Assembly: GCA_963817435.1 (NCBI GenBank)
Contig: CAWFNY010000002.1
Coordinates: 310,001 to 374,000 of the forward strand
Direction of reading: 5' to 3'
Origin: JADJOM01 sp963817435
GTDB lineage: Bacteria; Gemmatimonadota; Gemmatimonadetes; Gemmatimonadales; GWC2-71-9
Length of the DNA: 64,000 nt
Positions within the stretch are counted from its first letter, which is position 1. Each line of letters begins with the position of its first letter. The notes under the pieces were generated by a model. That model worked only from the letters and a program-made list of their open reading frames with translations, made no database searches and was not told the origin of the DNA. This document shows positions 34,212 through 43,381 of this stretch, piece by piece. A program made the position numbers and the translations under genes.

Positions 34212-36605
34212 TCAGCCTAGCGGTTTGCCGCAGGACTGGCAAAACTTCTTGCCTAGCGGCGTCTGTTCTCCGCACGAGCCGCAGACGCGGGTCCGGGGCG
34301 CACCAGCGGCCGCCCCAGAGACTTCGGCCATGCGATCCATGGATCGCTCCGACATCTGCTCGACCTTTTCGGCCCGCTCTCCCGCGAGGCGTTCCCGTTC
34401 CTTGGCCGCCTCGCCTTGCATCCCGGTCACAGCGCCGAACATCCGCTCCATCCGGTCCAGGTCCTTATCCCGGTCCGTCCGCAGTTCAGATCCCCGCTCT
34501 TTCAGGAGCTTCTCGAGTTCATCACGGTGCTTTGAGTCAGTCTGGGCCTGGGTGACGCCGATCGCCCGGTCCTTTTCGATCTCTGTCTTGCTGACGTCAA
34601 CTTGCAGCCTCTGCAACTCCAGCTCCTGTTGCTTGGCGAGCCGGTCCTTCTCCATCTGAAGTTCGTGTTCGAGTCGAAGCCGCTCCTTCTTCGCTTCCTG
34701 CATCTGGCGGAAGCGATCGAAGTCCGAGTCGTCCTTCTCCTTGTCCAGCTTGAACGCTTCGCGGGCGCCAGCCATTCCGCCCCGGGCAGCATGCTCAGCC
34801 GCCCGTGCCCGCTCTTCTGCAAGCTGCGTTTCGGTCTTGATGGCCTCGACCTGCTCCTCGCGCCGTAGGCGCTCGATCACTTGATCGAGACGGGCACGCT
34901 GGGCTTTCAACTCGAGCATCTCATGAGCGCGGGTCTCAATGAGGACCGCGCGAGTATGGGCGAGCAAGTCCGCCTGGTTCCGTTCTTTGTCCTCAATGAC
35001 ACCCATGAGCAGCTTCACGTCACTCTCACGTAGCATCTGGCTCTTCATCACACCTGCGGTGAACTCATCCAACTCCTCTCTCGATCGCAGATGAGCGATC
35101 TGCTCGAGTCTATCACCTTCAAGGAGCTTCTCGAGCAGAGCCTGGTACCCCTCCCGGCCCTCGACATCAACACGGAGCTTCTCGACCTCTTGGTTTCGCT
35201 CCTGTTTACGTCTGGCGAGAGCTGCGCTGTCACCGAGCTTCTTTTCCGACAGGTCGAGGCTATGGTCGATTGCCTGCTCCTCCAGCATCCGGTCGGCCAC
35301 AGTCCGCTTGAGGTCTAGCGTCGCTCCAGCCTCGGCGTCCCAGACGGTACGATCCGACTTCGTATTCGCTGCCCTCTCCATCCCCGTCTGCAGGATGTCG
35401 AACTCGCGCCAGTACGAAATCGTCAACCCCTGACGTCCGAGCAGATCGTTCGCGCCCCGTAGCACCTTTCCCTGAAGGCCAGGGACGCCGGTCCCCGGAG
35501 GCATCAAGTCGGCGAGGCTGTACCCGACCACTGCCATGCGTAGCGCATTCATGAGCAATGGCTTGACCTGCTCCTGGAGCTTGGAGACCCTGTATTCTCC
35601 ATCACCCTTGAGGACGTTGGTATAGAATTCGAGCGCGGAGCGCAGGGTGACACACACCTTCGCCTTGACGGTGACCTTGACGCCATCGCTCGTAAAGAGG
35701 CGATCGTCCTCCGCGGCATTGAAAGTGAGTTCCGTATCTGCGGAATCCACCAGAAGGACAACGACACTCATCGTGTCGACTTTCACTCCCAGCTTCCGAC
35801 GACTCACGATCCCCTTGAGAGAGGTCCAGAGCTTCTGAATCACCCCGGGGGAGCTATCCTTGTCGGCGTGTGCCGCCTTAATGTCATCAAAAGAGTACCG
35901 GCCGGCAGTGATGCTCCCGACGATTGCTCCATCAACGATTACGAAGGCAGTCGTCCCGGGCTCGACTACTACGCCTGCCTCGATCCTGGAATCGGAGATG
36001 TCTGATACGCGCTTCGCAAAGAGAGGGTCATCGGTGTTGGCACGTCGGGAGAACACCAGCGGTCCATGAACAGTAGCTTCCGCGATTCTTGCTCTACGAT
36101 CTTCATCGATTCGATCCGCGGCCTGCGCTGGCGTCTCTTCCGGTCGTGGCCTTTCAACAAGGGCAAACCCACAATTACCGCAGTGATTTGCGCCTGTAGG
36201 GACATCTTCCCCGCATTGTGGACAGGGTATGACCCTGCCGGCATTCAGCGCTCCTCCACATCCTTCACACGTGGCAGCGCCCCGCTTGTTCTTGCGCTTG
36301 CACCGCGGACAAATCACCGAAAGCATGCTCAGCGAGGCGAACCAGCCGCTCGGGCGCGCTTTGCCACATTGCGGGCACTTCTCTGTTGTGGCCGGGAAAT
36401 CGTGACTGCACTTGGAGCATGGCATCATGAGTCCAGCCCTGAGTGGCTTACTGCAATCACCGCAAAACGACAAACCCGGTGGGTTCGCAGCTTCGCAGGC
36501 CGGGCATGTTGGCCACCAAGACTTACCACACTCACCGCAGAACTGTTTCTCCGGGTCACACCCTTTCCCGCAATGTTGGCACTTGATCTGGTTTGGAGAT
36601 GCCAT
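34212..36605 (-). CDS. SPFH (band 7) protein with N- and C-terminal zinc ribbons
   Basis: A 797-residue protein. The first 175 residues hold five CxxC...CxxC ribbons (starting CQHC/CGEC, CPAC/CGDC, CSKC/CPQC, CPRC/CEGC, CPQC/CGNC). About 215-470 is an SPFH/band 7-like domain (VVVEPGTTAFVIVDGAIVG, then VKVDTMSVVVLLVDSADTEL). About 480-760 is a long charged coiled coil, and the last 25 residues are a further ribbon (CGSC/CQSC). The architecture resembles the 'virion core protein'-type SPFH proteins such as B. subtilis YdjI. It probably forms a membrane-associated scaffold. The ATG at 36605 is preferred to a longer frame reaching 36737, because the ribbons begin there. Confidence 0.78.
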   Translation of the reverse strand: MASPNQIKCQHCGKGCDPEKQFCGECGKSWWPTCPACEAANPPGLSFCGDCSKPLRAGLMMPCSKCSHDFPATTEKCPQCGKARPSGWFASLSMLSVICPRCKRKNKRGAATCEGCGGALNAGRVIPCPQCGEDVPTGANHCGNCGFALVERPRPEETPAQAADRIDEDRRARIAEATVHGPLVFSRRANTDDPLFAKRVSDISDSRIEAGVVVEPGTTAFVIVDGAIVGSITAGRYSFDDIKAAHADKDSSPGVIQKLWTSLKGIVSRRKLGVKVDTMSVVVLLVDSADTELTFNAAEDDRLFTSDGVKVTVKAKVCVTLRSALEFYTNVLKGDGEYRVSKLQEQVKPLLMNALRMAVVGYSLADLMPPGTGVPGLQGKVLRGANDLLGRQGLTISYWREFDILQTGMERAANTKSDRTVWDAEAGATLDLKRTVADRMLEEQAIDHSLDLSEKKLGDSAALARRKQERNQEVEKLRVDVEGREGYQALLEKLLEGDRLEQIAHLRSREELDEFTAGVMKSQMLRESDVKLLMGVIEDKERNQADLLAHTRAVLIETRAHEMLELKAQRARLDQVIERLRREEQVEAIKTETQLAEERARAAEHAARGGMAGAREAFKLDKEKDDSDFDRFRQMQEAKKERLRLEHELQMEKDRLAKQQELELQRLQVDVSKTEIEKDRAIGVTQAQTDSKHRDELEKLLKERGSELRTDRDKDLDRMERMFGAVTGMQGEAAKERERLAGERAEKVEQMSERSMDRMAEVSGAAAGAPRTRVCGSCGEQTPLGKKFCQSCGKPLG

Positions 36606-36681
36606 GGTCGCCGTGCCCTCGCAGAGTGGGGTCTCAGCCGGCGCGACGGCAGGGCTGCCGCGAGCCTGACGGGGGTAGATC

Positions 36682-36710
36682 TTGACGAGAGAGAATTGCA
36701 GCGGTATTAG
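36682..36710 (+). promoter_or_regulatory. Sigma-70-type promoter for the plus-strand operon of the island
   Basis: TTGACG (36682-36687), a 17-base spacer and TATTAG (36705-36710) lie about 55 bp upstream of the ATG at 36765, in the divergent gap shared with the SPFH gene. Confidence 0.5.
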
Positions 36711-36764
36711 GGTAATAAGGTTACGCGCCAGACTCACACCTCGTCAAGATTCCGGGTTTTCGAC

Positions 36765-39182
36765 ATGAAGGTCATTCGACTGGCACCGGCCATCGCCCCG
36801 GTAGGCGAGGCCGCCGGTGCCATGCCCGATGCCGCCGTGCAGCTCGCGACTGCCTTTGCGGCGGTTGCGCTGCCGGTGCTGCGCCGGTGGGATCAGGCCG
36901 CGTCCGAGGCCAGGGCCGCGGCAGAACAGGCCGACGCCGCAGTGACAAAGACCGACCGCGCCCTTGCGGAAGCAAGGGTGGGCATGGAAACGGGTACCTC
37001 GAAGCTTTCCGGACTCCGCCTGGCGGTCGACGAGGGTGAAGAAGAGATCAGGAAGATCGACTCCAAGCCATGGGGCTTCTTCCGTTTCCTCTGGATGCTG
37101 ATCTGGGGCAGTGGCTGGCGCCGGGAGCGTGAAGAGGCCGAGCGAGTTCTGGCCCGGGCCCGCGAGGCGCTCGCGAAGGCGGAATCCACTCTGAGCGAGT
37201 ACCGCGGTCGCATTGATGCTGGTGAGACACTACTCGCGCGGGAGCGGTCTCGTCTGCAGGAATGCCGCGCCGAGGCTGCGCGCCTCACCCCATCCCCCAA
37301 AGTGGTGAGAGGGATCGCCTTTCTGGATTACGCCTGGTGGCCCGTACTGATCCAGGAGAGCAGTACGCCGGATGGCATGCGTCGGAAGTGGCTGCTTGTT
37401 GATGCTCACGGAAGCCCGCGCGAGCTGACCATTCCCGTGGTCAAGATGAGCAAGGAGAAGATGGCAGACCTCGAAGAGGCGATCGGCGGTCTGGACTTCA
37501 CCGGGATTCTCCTCGATCCTCGGGAAGAGCGTAGCAATTTCGGCGCCTGGGACAAGCTATTGGGTTCCGAGCACGACCTCAGGGAGGCGGCGAACGCAAT
37601 TTCGGAGTTCATCCGATCCGTCCAGCCACGCAAGGTGAGCTTCTCGACTATTGGCAACAAGACGGGCACCGGTCGAGTCCTGCAGGATCGCGGTGCACTG
37701 ATCCAGCAACTTACGCCCAAGGCATTACCAGCCGCGCTTGATTCGTGGACCACCAGCGTGCTGGGCGGGTTGGAGGAATCCGCGACGGCGCTCCGGCAGG
37801 CGGTGGGTGCGAAGGCCCAGAAGACCCGGATGTTCTATGGTCGGCTCGCAGAGACTGCCCAAAGGTTGCGCGAGCAGGTTGCCCAGGCCAAGCAGGACCG
37901 GGCCGGTTCAGCCCTGTTCATAGGGCAGCGAATCCGGAATTCCCGTCTGGACTCGGTGCTGGTCCGCTACCATGTCTTCTGTCCGCAGTGCAACGCTATG
38001 CCGGCCCATCTCGAGAAGAGGTACGAGATTCACCAAGAGGCGATCCACGAACTGCGAACTTCCGAATTGCGTCCAAAGGTCGAGAAGTATCTTCACCAGC
38101 GACTGAACTCCAAAGAAGGCAAGCGTTACATCAACAGCGAAAGCGCGCAGCGAGAACTGGAGGAGGGCTGGACAGAAGCGTTCATAGAGTTCACTCAGCT
38201 CGAAAACATGGTGCGCCAGCGGGATGAGGAGGTCGCAGAAAACGAAGACTCTCAGGACCCTCAAGACCGGCTGTATGCCAAGTTCGCGGCACGCGACGCC
38301 ACGAATTGCCGGGGCTGGTATCGCGAGGGGTTTCGGACCCTTCTGCGGAATCCCTTTGAGCCGTGGGAGGGAATCCTTGGAGGTGAAGCTCGATCGACGA
38401 ACGGCGCCAAGCCCGCATCCCGTACGGACAGCCAAAGAACCCCAGAAATCATCAATCCAAACACCCGCCTCGTTTACGAACCGGACGAGGCCAAGGAACC
38501 CTGGTCCTGCCCAATCTGCTCCACAAAGTTCAGCACCGAAGTGGCGTTGCACGGTTCAGTGGACCGTTTGCGCTGGGATGTCGTACACCCCATGATCCGC
38601 TCCCTCTGGGGTCAGGAAGCCATCTGGTCCAAGACGTTGGACGCATTGGAGAATGCCGGACGGGAGATGCGCGACCGAATCGAGCAGGAAATCAAGGCGC
38701 TCCAGGGACCCATCGACAACTTCCGCGCGGACATTCGAGACCTGCGAGGCCGCCTGGACGACGCCAATGCCCGCGGTCGCGCCATCCGCCAGCGTCTGGA
38801 CGAGATTGTGACCGAATACGAACGCCTCGGACTACTGACGGGCGAGCAGCTTGGAACAGTGCAGAGCGTTCGGCACGGGATCGGCGATCGGGTCGAGCGC
38901 ATCCAGGCGGTGCGAGCGCAACTCGATGTCGTGGAGTTTGAACTGGAGATGGTGATCCGCAAAGTAGGGCGGCAGCGACAGCTGCCGGCGCCCCCAGAAC
39001 GGCGGTTCATCGAGGCAGACGCAGCGATCGGCCTGCTCGGCCGACGAGGGTTGCTGCAGGCAGAATTCTCCATTGACGCCGTAACCACAGAGGGAGGCGG
39101 TAGCCCGTGGTTCTGCACCCAATGCGGCCAGTCGAACGCGGCGCAAGGACAGTTCTGCGGAGGATGTGGTGCACCCCGCTGA
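36765..39182 (+). CDS. Large coiled-coil protein with zinc-finger motifs
   Basis: An 805-residue protein without a recognised catalytic domain. About 40-180 is an Ala/Glu/Arg-rich coiled coil interrupted by a hydrophobic Trp-rich patch (FFRFLWMLIWGSGW, about 108-121) that could touch a membrane. A mixed domain follows (FLDYAWWPVLIQ near 195). Further along are FCPQC near 410, CPIC near 580, a second long coiled coil (610-750) and a C-terminal zinc ribbon (CTQC/CGGC). It is the first gene of a four-gene run with small gaps. The shared C-terminal ribbon links it to the SPFH protein, and a scaffold or adaptor role is likely. Confidence 0.65.
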   Translation: MKVIRLAPAIAPVGEAAGAMPDAAVQLATAFAAVALPVLRRWDQAASEARAAAEQADAAVTKTDRALAEARVGMETGTSKLSGLRLAVDEGEEEIRKIDSKPWGFFRFLWMLIWGSGWRREREEAERVLARAREALAKAESTLSEYRGRIDAGETLLARERSRLQECRAEAARLTPSPKVVRGIAFLDYAWWPVLIQESSTPDGMRRKWLLVDAHGSPRELTIPVVKMSKEKMADLEEAIGGLDFTGILLDPREERSNFGAWDKLLGSEHDLREAANAISEFIRSVQPRKVSFSTIGNKTGTGRVLQDRGALIQQLTPKALPAALDSWTTSVLGGLEESATALRQAVGAKAQKTRMFYGRLAETAQRLREQVAQAKQDRAGSALFIGQRIRNSRLDSVLVRYHVFCPQCNAMPAHLEKRYEIHQEAIHELRTSELRPKVEKYLHQRLNSKEGKRYINSESAQRELEEGWTEAFIEFTQLENMVRQRDEEVAENEDSQDPQDRLYAKFAARDATNCRGWYREGFRTLLRNPFEPWEGILGGEARSTNGAKPASRTDSQRTPEIINPNTRLVYEPDEAKEPWSCPICSTKFSTEVALHGSVDRLRWDVVHPMIRSLWGQEAIWSKTLDALENAGREMRDRIEQEIKALQGPIDNFRADIRDLRGRLDDANARGRAIRQRLDEIVTEYERLGLLTGEQLGTVQSVRHGIGDRVERIQAVRAQLDVVEFELEMVIRKVGRQRQLPAPPERRFIEADAAIGLLGRRGLLQAEFSIDAVTTEGGGSPWFCTQCGQSNAAQGQFCGGCGAPR

Positions 39183-39290
39183 GGCCTACCCGTTTCTGTC
39201 TACTTGGCACTCCGAGCCTTGGCAGTGGAACCGAGGGCCCGGACCTGTTTCCGGAGTACGGGCCCCTGACTTGAGCGGGGGAGGCGCCAG

Positions 39291-40472
39291 ATGACGGATT
39301 CGTCAGATCGACTCTTCCTAGAGCTGCTGGATGACCTCAAGAGGATAAGGCAGGAGCTAAGGGAAGAGGTTGGTCGACTCGACGGAGAAATCGCATCTGT
39401 CGATACTCAAAGCCGGAGCCGAGATAGCGGCCTCGAACGTGCGATCATCGCCCTTCAGGAGGAGGTGAAGGAGTTGCAGCGGAACTTCGAACAGCTGCTC
39501 ATTCAAATCGACAGGAGCTTCCAGACGCTTAAGGGCTCGGTCGAGGGCATGGCGGCTTCGACCGCATCAGCTCTTGCGACGCTCGACAGAACCACCGCGG
39601 AGGGCTCCGCGAGTGTTCTTCTCGGGGTCCAGCGATCCGAGGCCACGACCCGAGAAGGGCTGAGCCGGGTGTCCGCCGGCGTCGCTATGGTGGATGTTCT
39701 ACAAGCGATATCGGAAGCCCAGCAGCTCAGCATCATGGTGGACGATGTCACGGGAGATATCAATGTTCGGAAAGTGGGCGCCAATCTGGCGGTCGCTGAG
39801 AAGCAGCGGGCCTACGACCAGGCGGCCATGGATGTCTACGATGGTTTGGAAGGGCATCTGGGTCGGATCGGGGAACACATTGTGGCCCTGCAGGGCAGAA
39901 TGACGGACCTCCTCGAGGGTCTTGGGGTGGCGGAATCCGCCGAATCCCTGCTCGAGGCCGAACTCACGGGCGTACAGCTAGCGGTCACGCAGCACCGGGC
40001 GCGCGCCGTTGCCGACGCGATCCGCGGGATCGACGACACCGAACTCAAGCGAGCGATCGAATGGCGGGATGAACTCGAGAGCTTCGTCGCCGATGAATCC
40101 CAAGCGGTCCTGACGACAGGCGCTCAGGAATTCTCCGGGACGGGGCTTTCACTGCCCTTCGTGTTTGTGGCTGCTACGGGTTCAGCCACGAGCAGAGATG
40201 ACGCGATGACAGTCTATGGTCTCGCTGCCAAACTCACTCCTCTTGGCGGCGAACTCCCATCCTCTGTCCTGCCGCCCGAGCTTCGTAATCCCATCGGAGC
40301 TCTCGCGGGCAGACTCCGTGCTGGCGCCACGCGCACAATGTCCGCAGATGAGTTTGGAACACTGAAAAGAGGACTGACGGAGCTACGTAAGCGGGATGCG
40401 ATCACTGAGCGAGATCTGCGGCTCTTGTCGGATCACCTCGATACTCACCCGATCGGGGTGCTCGACACCTAG
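39291..40472 (+). CDS. Coiled-coil protein of unknown function
   Basis: A 393-residue soluble protein. Residues 1-110 are a strong coiled coil (LFLELLDDLKRIRQELREEV, then LQEEVKELQRNFEQLL). It then has a helical middle (to about 270) and a smaller C-terminal region (LSLPFVFVAATGSA, then a helical end). The ATG at 39291 has GGGGAGG upstream. It lies 13 bp before the beta-helix protein gene, so they are almost surely cotranscribed. The absence of membrane segments and ribbons suggests a cytoplasmic partner. No family is recognised. Confidence 0.62.
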   Translation: MTDSSDRLFLELLDDLKRIRQELREEVGRLDGEIASVDTQSRSRDSGLERAIIALQEEVKELQRNFEQLLIQIDRSFQTLKGSVEGMAASTASALATLDRTTAEGSASVLLGVQRSEATTREGLSRVSAGVAMVDVLQAISEAQQLSIMVDDVTGDINVRKVGANLAVAEKQRAYDQAAMDVYDGLEGHLGRIGEHIVALQGRMTDLLEGLGVAESAESLLEAELTGVQLAVTQHRARAVADAIRGIDDTELKRAIEWRDELESFVADESQAVLTTGAQEFSGTGLSLPFVFVAATGSATSRDDAMTVYGLAAKLTPLGGELPSSVLPPELRNPIGALAGRLRAGATRTMSADEFGTLKRGLTELRKRDAITERDLRLLSDHLDTHPIGVLDT

Positions 40473-40485
40473 GACATCCAGACCA

Positions 40486-41619
40486 ATGGCCCGCAAGACA
40501 TCCGGTGCCCTGCTCGTCGTGAGCGGGCTGGAACAGGGAAGCGTCTTCCCTGCTACGCGAGAGGAAATCGAGCTTGGCGTCTTCCTCGACGGCCGCAAGG
40601 AAGCCTTCGACGTCCGGGGAGGCGTGTACTCCCATGAGGTGCAGGCAGCCGGACCCGGGTGCGTCCGGGGGCCCTTACTCGCTGGCGACAACGCCCGATT
40701 TGAGGTGAAAGCACCCGACGTGCAGCGGTATCTCGGTGGGGTATCTGCCCTCCGCTCGATCTTCTTCTCCGCAGGTAGCGCCACTGGCTGGGAGGCATTC
40801 AACAGCCCCCTCAGAGCGACAGATGGCGTCCGGTTCGTCATTCGTGGCGACATCGTTGCCAGTGAGAAGGTCGCGATCCAGAACGGGCTCGTGATCGGTT
40901 CGATCACGGCGCCCAACGTCGAACTTGCCGGGAGCATCGTGCTGGGGCAGGTGGTGGCAACGACCGGCCCCGGGTTGCTGAAGGCAACGTGCAGCACCAT
41001 CGGCCTCTACGACGTCAAGCGGCTCACACTGGAAGGCCCGACCACGATCATGACGGCGGGTGGTGCCTCCGATGAAAAGCCCTCCCTAAGCGACTACAGC
41101 CAAGGGGAGCACAAGTTTCCATTCGCGATGAGGATGTTCTCTCTCTGCCAGTTTGGTGGGGTAGGTTGCGGCGTACCCAACGCGGCCCTTGACGACGCGG
41201 TGCTCACAGAGCCGGAGAATCCGGTGATCACCTCTGTCCCCGGCATCTGTTGCGAGTACTGGGCCCGCCGCGCCTGCCCCCATATCCAGAAGATCGCCCT
41301 GACGCCGGCTGACTTCGTTGAATTCTGCGTAAGGGCCGGTAAGGACGACAAGATCTCGCTCTCGCCTCCTGGTCCAGACTCTCCGCCGGACAGCCGACGC
41401 CGGTGGTTCTTCGGCTTGCAGAATCGGGCGCTGGCAATGCAACAGATGGTGGCAGTCGGCGAACGGTTCAACCGGCTGCTCCACCATGTGTTCGCGTACG
41501 AGCATCTCGGAACCGGGGGCCGAGCATGGGTGGCGAGCCAGCTCAACAGCTCCGAAGTCTCACAACAGGAGACACTGCTTCTCCGTATGGCCATCGAAGG
41601 CCTTGAATCCCGCTACTGA
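40486..41619 (+). CDS. Bactofilin-like beta-helix protein with Cys clusters, function unknown
   Basis: A 377-residue protein. Residues about 120-185 show short repeated strands (RGDIVASEKVAIQNGLVIGS, ITAPNVELAGSIVLGQVVAT) with the small-residue/hydrophobic alternation typical of bactofilin-like right-handed beta helices, which polymerise. The second half holds clustered cysteines (CQFGGVGC near 232 and ICCEYWARRAC near 265) that may bind metal. The start at ATG 40486 follows the coiled-coil gene by 13 bp and has AGGAC upstream; an in-frame ATG at 40396 overlaps that gene and is unlikely. A cytoskeletal or scaffold role is possible but unproven. Confidence 0.58.
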   Translation: MARKTSGALLVVSGLEQGSVFPATREEIELGVFLDGRKEAFDVRGGVYSHEVQAAGPGCVRGPLLAGDNARFEVKAPDVQRYLGGVSALRSIFFSAGSATGWEAFNSPLRATDGVRFVIRGDIVASEKVAIQNGLVIGSITAPNVELAGSIVLGQVVATTGPGLLKATCSTIGLYDVKRLTLEGPTTIMTAGGASDEKPSLSDYSQGEHKFPFAMRMFSLCQFGGVGCGVPNAALDDAVLTEPENPVITSVPGICCEYWARRACPHIQKIALTPADFVEFCVRAGKDDKISLSPPGPDSPPDSRRRWFFGLQNRALAMQQMVAVGERFNRLLHHVFAYEHLGTGGRAWVASQLNSSEVSQQETLLLRMAIEGLESRY

Positions 41620-41635
41620 AAGTGGCCGCGATTTC

Positions 41636-43363
41636 ATGACTCCACGGTTTTGTACCGACTGCGGCTCCCCGACCAATGAAGGGGTCTGCCCATCCTGCAC
41701 ACCTGCAACCATCGACCCCGCAATGGGCGGAAGCCTGTCAGCCGGAGTCACCGACAGCCTGGTCGCGTCCACGACCATCGACATCAGCCAATCCGCCAAG
41801 TCCGGGGGTGATGGGGGACGGGCGGAGGCGACCGTCGCTGACAGCATGGTTAGGAATTCGGCGATACGGATCACTCAAGCTGGGGGCAGCGAAGCGGAAG
41901 CACCTTCTGCCACGAGCGAGGCTTCCCTCAGGACTGTGGGCGCCTCGATCCAAGACAGCATGATCTCTAATTCGACAGTCCATTTCGATCAATCCACCCA
42001 TGTCGATAACTCCACTCAGGTCACGGTCGTTCAGGACTCGGGTGCAGAGGCGGAGCGCCGGCTCAGACAACTCGTTGCGGAAGCGCTGCTGCAGAACCCG
42101 CAAGTCGATGCAGCAGGCTTTCAAGTCATTGTCGAGGCCGCGGCAAGAGAGTCAGGACTTCCCCTCATCGAGGGGATCCGGATCGGGCGCGAAATTCACA
42201 CAGCCCACCTTGCCCATAGGGCCGACATGCAGCTGGCGGGTCGGCAGCGACGCAAGCTTACCGTGCTCACTCATCAGGGCCAGCCACTGTTCCCCGCCCC
42301 AATCAGCGTGGATGAACTGGTAGTCTACCTCAACAAGAGCCAAGTGCTCGGATTTGGACCGAGAATTCGCTCGGAAAGATCGCAGGTACAGGGGGAGTCC
42401 GTATGGCGAAATCAGGAAATCGTTCAGCATCCGGATCTCCGGTTCCGATGCAGCCAGACACTAGAGAGCATCGACCGCCTCGAGATGGAGGTGTGCGATG
42501 AATGTGGGCGTCCCTTCGGGCCGCGCGCGCCCCTTACCGAGGGGCGGTGCCGCGACTGCACACGGCTCGCCGCCGCCTCGAGATCACAGCGCAAGAATCA
42601 GCTATCAGGGACGGCTGTCAGTGCAGACGATCTGGACCCAACCATCTGGGCCCACATCCCTTCCGGTGCATTCGTCATGGGAAGTCCGGACTCCGAGCCG
42701 GACAGGGACGAAGATGAGACCGAGCACCGCGTCAACATCTCCCGCGGCTTCTGGATGCTCCGCCAGCCGGTGAGTGAGATGCTGTATCACGAGATCGTCA
42801 AGGGCGCGGAAGGCGGCAGCCCTGCGCTCCCCGCGGTCGGCCTCAACTGGATCGATGCCGTGAAGTTCTGCAATGCATTCTCGAAATCCCTGGGACTCGA
42901 AGGATGCTATGAGATCGCCGGCAACGCACCGGCGGCCACGACAGTCCGATGGGTGGCCGGCCGACGCGGTATCCGCCTGCCTACGGAGGCGGAGTGGGAG
43001 TACTCCTGCCGAGCCGGGACCTCCGGACCCTACTACGATAGCGTCACAGTGAACGAGCTCCATCGTATCGCAGTCTACGACACCGAAGAGCCGGAACCCC
43101 TCGGCACCCGCCAGCCCAACGCTTTCGGCCTGCAGGATATGCTCGGGACCGTTTGGGAATGGACTTGGGATGGCCGCGGTCCCTACCCATCTGGCGCGGT
43201 AACAGATCCCACGGGCAAGGAGGATTCCATCGTCCGGGTGCTCCGAGGCGGCAGCTTTGCAGACGAGGCAGAGGATTGCCGCTGCGCCAAGCGCTTCTAT
43301 TCCGGGCGTGACCGGGGAAGCGAGAGATTCGGACTGCGAGTCGTGTTCGACACGGGCCTCTGA
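41636..43363 (+). CDS. Zinc-ribbon protein with strand repeats and a C-terminal FGE-sulfatase (SUMF1-type) domain
   Basis: A 575-residue protein. It has an N-terminal ribbon (CTDC/CPSC), then three repeats of the type DSxVxxSxIxIxQ (about 38-125) that may form a beta solenoid, a helical segment and a second ribbon (CDEC/CRDC near 285). The C-terminal 250 residues are a formylglycine-generating-enzyme-like domain: IPSGAFVMGSPDSEPDRDED, RLPTEAEWEYSCRAG, LGTVWEWTWD and VLRGGSFADEAEDC. Only one of the two copper-binding cysteines of active FGE is present (Cys548; the other position is Asp). A binding rather than catalytic role is therefore likely. It is the last gene of the four-gene run. Confidence 0.75.
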   Translation: MTPRFCTDCGSPTNEGVCPSCTPATIDPAMGGSLSAGVTDSLVASTTIDISQSAKSGGDGGRAEATVADSMVRNSAIRITQAGGSEAEAPSATSEASLRTVGASIQDSMISNSTVHFDQSTHVDNSTQVTVVQDSGAEAERRLRQLVAEALLQNPQVDAAGFQVIVEAAARESGLPLIEGIRIGREIHTAHLAHRADMQLAGRQRRKLTVLTHQGQPLFPAPISVDELVVYLNKSQVLGFGPRIRSERSQVQGESVWRNQEIVQHPDLRFRCSQTLESIDRLEMEVCDECGRPFGPRAPLTEGRCRDCTRLAAASRSQRKNQLSGTAVSADDLDPTIWAHIPSGAFVMGSPDSEPDRDEDETEHRVNISRGFWMLRQPVSEMLYHEIVKGAEGGSPALPAVGLNWIDAVKFCNAFSKSLGLEGCYEIAGNAPAATTVRWVAGRRGIRLPTEAEWEYSCRAGTSGPYYDSVTVNELHRIAVYDTEEPEPLGTRQPNAFGLQDMLGTVWEWTWDGRGPYPSGAVTDPTGKEDSIVRVLRGGSFADEAEDCRCAKRFYSGRDRGSERFGLRVVFDTGL

Positions 43364-43381
43364 TGACTGGAAGTGCGTGGC

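Noticed and set aside
41636..43363. FGE-fold C-terminus considered as a diversity-generating retroelement target
   Set aside because: No reverse transcriptase gene, accessory gene or second template copy of the C-terminal region was found in the window.
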